Of a DNA stretch of 64,000 bases, positions 59,763 to 64,000 are shown piece by piece; the stretch's first letter is position 1; the number at the start of each line of letters is the position of its first letter. Location of the stretch: NCBI GenBank assembly GCA_947179485.1, contig OX359248.1:45952847-46016846 (forward strand). The letters are read 5' to 3'. This stretch comes from Allacma fusca. Taxonomy: Eukaryota; Arthropoda; Collembola; Symphypleona; Sminthuridae. The notes under the pieces were generated by a model. It was not told where the DNA came from, ran no database searches, and was given only the letters and a program-made list of their open reading frames with translations. A program made the position numbers and the translations under genes.

Positions 59763-61869
59763 GCTCGGGAACTTCAAAATCCGACTCCTCACAGGCACAT
59801 TAATTTCTGGAAAGAGTTATGCTCTTTTCCAAATCAGCTGGCACTTTCATTTGGTACTTGCATTCCCGACGAAAATTAATATCCCTATCCGAATTTCCAG
59901 GACAATTAAAAAGTTTTTGATGGTAGGAAGTTACAATGACTGAAGATTAGGGTTTCTGTCGCGAAAACATGTGGACGAGTAAGCTGGTTGGAGTGGTTCT
60001 ACGTAAATCGGAAATTTTTAATACTCTCACTAAGTAAGTATGCCACAAGGACAGGAGGAGCTTAACAAGAGCCTGATCAATTGAGGGGGATAGCTGATTG
60101 TTGTGGGATATAACAATCCGAATTCCAAAGAAGTAGCTCTCATGGTAACTATACAGTTATTATAAAATAATTCCTGACGTAATGATTCGATTGTTATTCC
60201 TTTTGTCTGGATCCGTGAAGAAAGATGCTGTTTCAATTGCTGTAAGCTGTAATGCTCTCGTTATTATTTTATTGATTATTTGATTGTCTCATGCTCATAA
60301 TGAGCTTAAATGTATACCAAATACGTATGTACATATGTAGAAGTTCATACGGCGTATTTTCTTGACTTGATAAGTCTAGTTCATCCATGGACTTAAGTAA
60401 TCATTTGATTTTGCCAAAAATACAGATATGCATATTCGTTAGTTGAGTATCTACTCCCTGTCTGAATGATCTTGATGAGTGTGTAGTGTTCTCAGTACGT
60501 AAACAAAATCCGAGGAAGAGCTTACGTGCTTTTAAAAAGGAATTTGGCTCGGTCAGTACGACAGTTGAATGGTTTTAACATGTAGGATATATGGAGTCTC
60601 ATGAGATGTTTTTGAGACAGCTCCAACAATAACATGCCGGTGATGCTCCTATCCACTTTGCCTGGGCTAGTCCTTGAAGCTCTGAGTGGCCTGCCATAAT
60701 TAGATGCAAATGAAAGCAAAGTTGGCCCGAAACGTAAGTATTTGTAGCTGGCCTGTTAGCCCAGCCCCGCTCTCACGTCAGAATTTCGTTGGATGAGACC
60801 AAGAAAGGCTGGAGATTTATTGAAAAAACGCTCCTTGTATGTGGGTTTTAGGGATAAAGAACGGGCTCTGGAGGTTGGTTGATTTTCTCTAAAAAAAAAT
60901 GTGTCCTTTCCTTAGAGCTCCAACTATAGGCAGAGGCATGGATGGGTACAACTGTTCGGAGAGAAAGTGCTCACGAAGATTTTTGTTCTCCTAGCCCGAG
61001 CAAAAAAAAAAGCAATTCACATCGAGGCAGGCTGACTGACTGGTGAGTTGGAGAAACTCTGCACAACAGAAACTGTTCCTATAAGAGGAATTTGGTGCCG
61101 AGCTCTGGAGTCAGTCTGTCTCAGTCTGTACTGGAAGAGCATCCTCATCCTACCCCCGCAAATTCCACGCGTGCCCAGCATCTTTTCAATTACGAGCGAA
61201 GCAGACGTAACAATTGCTCCAGAGTTGGATTTCCTTGACATGGTCTACGAGTCCGGTCGGAAGTCCGTTGAGTCAATTACAGTGACAAGCAGATATATAC
61301 TGAGCACGTTTCCTTCTGGGGCATGGACTGTTGTCGTCCAGTAACACTCTAAGAGTACGAATTACCTCCCCGTACTCTGGTGGTGCTACTAATATTTAAA
61401 TGGAGTGGTGGGCGAGTTTTTTCCCCACATTCTCCTGTTTCATTTCCAGTGTGTTTGTGTAGCGCAGGGAGGCATTCAGAGCGAACATGAATTTCAGTAA
61501 TTAATAATTTGGGCAGGGAGCTTCGGGAGTGGGGTTATACAAAGAAGGTCGGTTTGCTTTGCCCAGAGTGTGCAAAAGCAAACGTTTATTGAGAGTTAAA
61601 AGGAGTTGTTGGAGTTTGAGGTAAGGGAGTAGGAATTATCAAACATTTTTGCGGCGCAATTAAAACAGGAGGGACAGTGGAGTAGGAACTTGAACTTTTC
61701 TACGTCATCCACCCCTCCTGATCGTTCCGTTCCTACCTGGCCACATTAAACATTTATCTTTCTCTCGAACTCTAACTTTCTAACATTCCCTTCAAATTTC
61801 CTAGGAAAGTTTTATACTCAAGTGAATTCGGTCCTTCTTCGTAAATGCCAGGACAGGGAATCACGTTCC
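59763..61869. other. Non-coding DNA
   Basis: No supported gene. Short A-runs occur near 60893 and 61002. Confidence 0.35.
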
Positions 61870-61886
61870 CTCTCTCTCTCTCTCTC
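61870..61886. repeat. (CT)n microsatellite
   Basis: About eight CT dinucleotides, roughly 740 bp upstream of the exon candidate at 62622. Confidence 0.9.
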
Positions 61887-62621
61887 CAATTATTCCACCA
61901 CTGCATTAGCACGGGATAGACGGCTGTGCGTAATAAATAATAACAAGTGTCACATGGTATAGCGTGCTCCCTATGACCTCATGACCTTCCCCCGAAAGGA
62001 GGGAATTTGTGTGTTGCCCGGACACTTTGAACGAAATTTCGGACGATGTAGGATTGATGCTGGAGCAGATTTTACAAGATTACTGTAGTAGAAGGGCTGA
62101 GGAGTTAGGAACAGAGCTATATATAGTATGGCTCACTGGGATATATATTTACAATTCAGGCAGGCAATAATGATTAGAGTGCATGAGTGGAGGTTCGGGA
62201 AATAATCAATAGAGTTAATTAATAATGCCCAGGTCGGGTTGAGAGAGAAGGCGGAGAGAAAGGAGGAAAATGAAAGATAAGCAGTGCTGAAAAGCTTGTC
62301 TTTCAAGTGCAGTGCGGGAGAGTGACTCGGAGTGCGGAGTGGTGGAAAAGCCGAGAGTGCGGAAAGTGGAATCTCTTTGGACTTGGATGTGAATGATGTG
62401 TGAGTTGACACGAGACGGGCATGAGAGTTTCTGCTTTCTCCACATTATTACACATTTGTGCGATGCGGTTGGGTGGAATTTGAAGTTGCTCCTCGTCTCG
62501 TTCCCTCCAATTCCACACGTGTTTTCAAGTGCTAAACAAGTCACCCCTCTAGTTCTCAAACAAGAGTCGTAATCACACAAGTGTACAATTCCTGTCTCAC
62601 CCAAAAGTCACTTCTCCGCCA
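61887..62621. other. Possible promoter and 5' untranslated region of the 62.6-kb exon
   Basis: TATATATAGTA-like words lie near 62110-62122 and the sequence downstream becomes less AT-rich up to the ATG at 62622. No transcription start can be assigned from sequence alone. Confidence 0.3.
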
Positions 62622-62705
62622 ATGTCTCATTACGAAATCTCGGACTGCGGCAGCTCTGCTCATTACCACCACCAGTCTCAGCACCACTCGTCCAAGAACC
62701 ATGGG
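62622..62705 (+). CDS. Candidate short first coding exon, His/Ser-rich
   Basis: ATG in a fair context (CCGCCAATGT) opens 28 codons ending exactly at a donor (CATGGG then GTATGC at 62706), phase 0. The peptide starts MSHYEISDCGSSAHY and continues with alternating His, Gln and Ser. Histidine-rich starts of this sort are common in disordered N-termini, but it is too short to assign a family. A CT microsatellite follows in the presumed intron. The matching phase with the 29300-29683 exon would allow both to splice to the same downstream exon. No protein or transcript evidence is available, so it could be chance. Confidence 0.4.
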
Positions 62706-62738
62706 GTATGCTGTCTTAAATCAAATTCCCTAAAGCAC

Positions 62739-62764
62739 CTCTCTCACTCTCTCTCTCTCTCTCT
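62739..62764. repeat. (CT)n microsatellite
   Basis: About thirteen CT dinucleotides with one CA interruption, 33 bp after the candidate donor at 62706. Confidence 0.93.
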
Positions 62765-64000
62765 TCATCCACCAACACCCTCAATCTTTCATCCTTAATA
62801 CCTCTTCCATCTCTGGTCAGTCACATCTTCCCTTACAACTTCTCCCGCGCTCTCTCCTCAGAAATTCCTTTAGAAATTCCCATAAGAGACACAGAGATAG
62901 TAGAATTGTTAGGAGTTGGTTGAGTTCCGCTTCAGCTCCTTTCCCTGTTCAGAGTAGCGGAACTGCATGGGCTAGGACCTTTTGTTTAACTCTGGGCTGC
63001 ATTGTCCTGGTTGGCTTTCCAATGACTCTTGTCAGTCTTATCAAATGAGAACAGTGCTCTAGTACTCTGAATCCCAGCTATAGCTGCTACTCAAACACAA
63101 GCAGCTCCGTCAACCAGATGCGAAACCCACATAATGACTTAGTCAAGTGAACGGAATCCTGTATTTACATTATTTAAAGATCTGATGAGATGCCGGATTG
63201 ATTGGTGCTGAGGAAAGGAATCTACATATATAAAACCCTATCTGTAACTTAACAATCCATAAAAGCATTGCATTATTACAAGGAAAGTATAGTTATTAGA
63301 AATTTCCTTCAGATCAATAATCAAAGGAAAAACTGTGCTGGAGGGGTGTGAGGCCACAGATAGGGGATAGATTAAATGTACATATCTCATACAGACGCAG
63401 ATTTAAATTTAACGTGGAAGTTTGAAAATGTTCTCACAAGTACAGTATACAAGAGATCTTCAGCTCACAATCGTTGGAAAATCTGCAATTATTACATCCA
63501 ACTCCATACTCCTGCGTATGTTAAAAAGTCTATGGGAATCTGGGGATGTTGGTGTGAGTGTAAAGTGTGTAGATAGCCCTCGAGCTACGAAAGGTATTTA
63601 CTCGGTTGAAGTAGATAAACATAATTTATTCACAAGGTTTGTGTAACTTGTGTAGCTGATGAGCTTCCTTGGAATGGAGGGATGTTCACGTGGGCAATTT
63701 CAAGCGAGCTATTCCAGTGCCCAATTTTAATTCACAGTTTGTAAAACTGGAGCTCTTACACCTCTATCTTTTTCATTAAAGGCTTTGAATTTCCCCTGGA
63801 ATTTGTATGGAGTGAAAAACTTACAGGATTTTCATTAAGCAAGCTCTTGTTATCTTATCGTCTTGTTTAGGGAAATAGAAGCGAGACTATTTGTGTTGCC
63901 CTTCTGGTTGGAGTCTGTGGTTGAAATTTGTTCTTAAATGGGAGAGCGGATGAAGGAAAGAAAGCTTCAGGATTTTCCTGAACAATGCATTGAGGGTCCT
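62765..64000. other. Non-coding DNA to the window edge
   Basis: No supported exon. A word resembling the 41954 minisatellite core (CACAGATAGGGGATAG) occurs once near 63356. Confidence 0.35.

Noticed and set aside
1-64000. Retroviral, LTR or other virus-like elements
   Set aside because: I looked for long direct terminal repeats and for polymerase, protease, integrase or capsid-like frames and recognised none.

Overview
This is a gene-poor, AT-rich stretch of animal nuclear DNA. Spliceosomal GT..AG introns, long intergenic or intronic spacers, microsatellites, minisatellites and many non-autonomous DNA transposons all point to a eukaryote. The recurrent TACATATGTA-type words, short introns in the one complete-looking gene and the mix of hAT-type and fold-back elements look arthropod-like. 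The species cannot be fixed from sequence alone.

Layout. (1) At the left edge (122-1872, +) lies a five-exon gene whose splice junctions all keep one frame and give a 305-residue product that I do not recognise. Its first visible exon has an acceptor-like site just upstream, so the gene may extend beyond the window. (2) From about 1.9 to 26 kb I see no convincing gene. This part holds a diverged inverted-repeat element (about 4.0-6.55 kb) carrying a 13-bp minisatellite and a young hAT-type MITE with an intact 8-bp target duplication. It also holds a fold-back family whose ends read GGGGCGAAG (copies at 9659-10730, 15980-16304 and 18544-19333), a roughly 80-copy 11-bp satellite (11003-11887), and two more hAT-like elements (17278-17960 and 24320-25438). 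(3) At 29300-29683 (+) is a likely coding exon, rich in Ser/Arg with three RRxS-type sites, ending at a strong donor in phase 0. (4) From 30 to 62 kb the window is non-coding as far as I can see. It has dispersed copies of a small inverted-repeat family, a SINE-like tRNA-derived repeat (about 35.7 kb), several degenerate minisatellites, a hAT-type element with perfect 25-bp ends and an 8-bp duplication (39709-40578), and a diverged second copy of the 17278 element (56846-57559). CT/GA tracts are common, mostly in the second half. (5) At 62622-62705 (+) is a short His/Ser-rich open stretch that starts with ATG and ends at a donor, again in phase 0.

How it may fit together: the two phase-0, ATG-led exons at 29.3 and 62.6 kb on the same strand could be alternative first exons of one large gene whose body lies to the right of the window. 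That would make 29.7-64 kb intronic or regulatory DNA. This is inference. I found no RNA genes, CRISPR arrays, bacterial features, retroviral or LTR elements. Nothing here clearly amounts to a new biological system. The most unusual signals are the frame-independent 11-bp satellite, the fold-back family, and the paired first-exon candidates.
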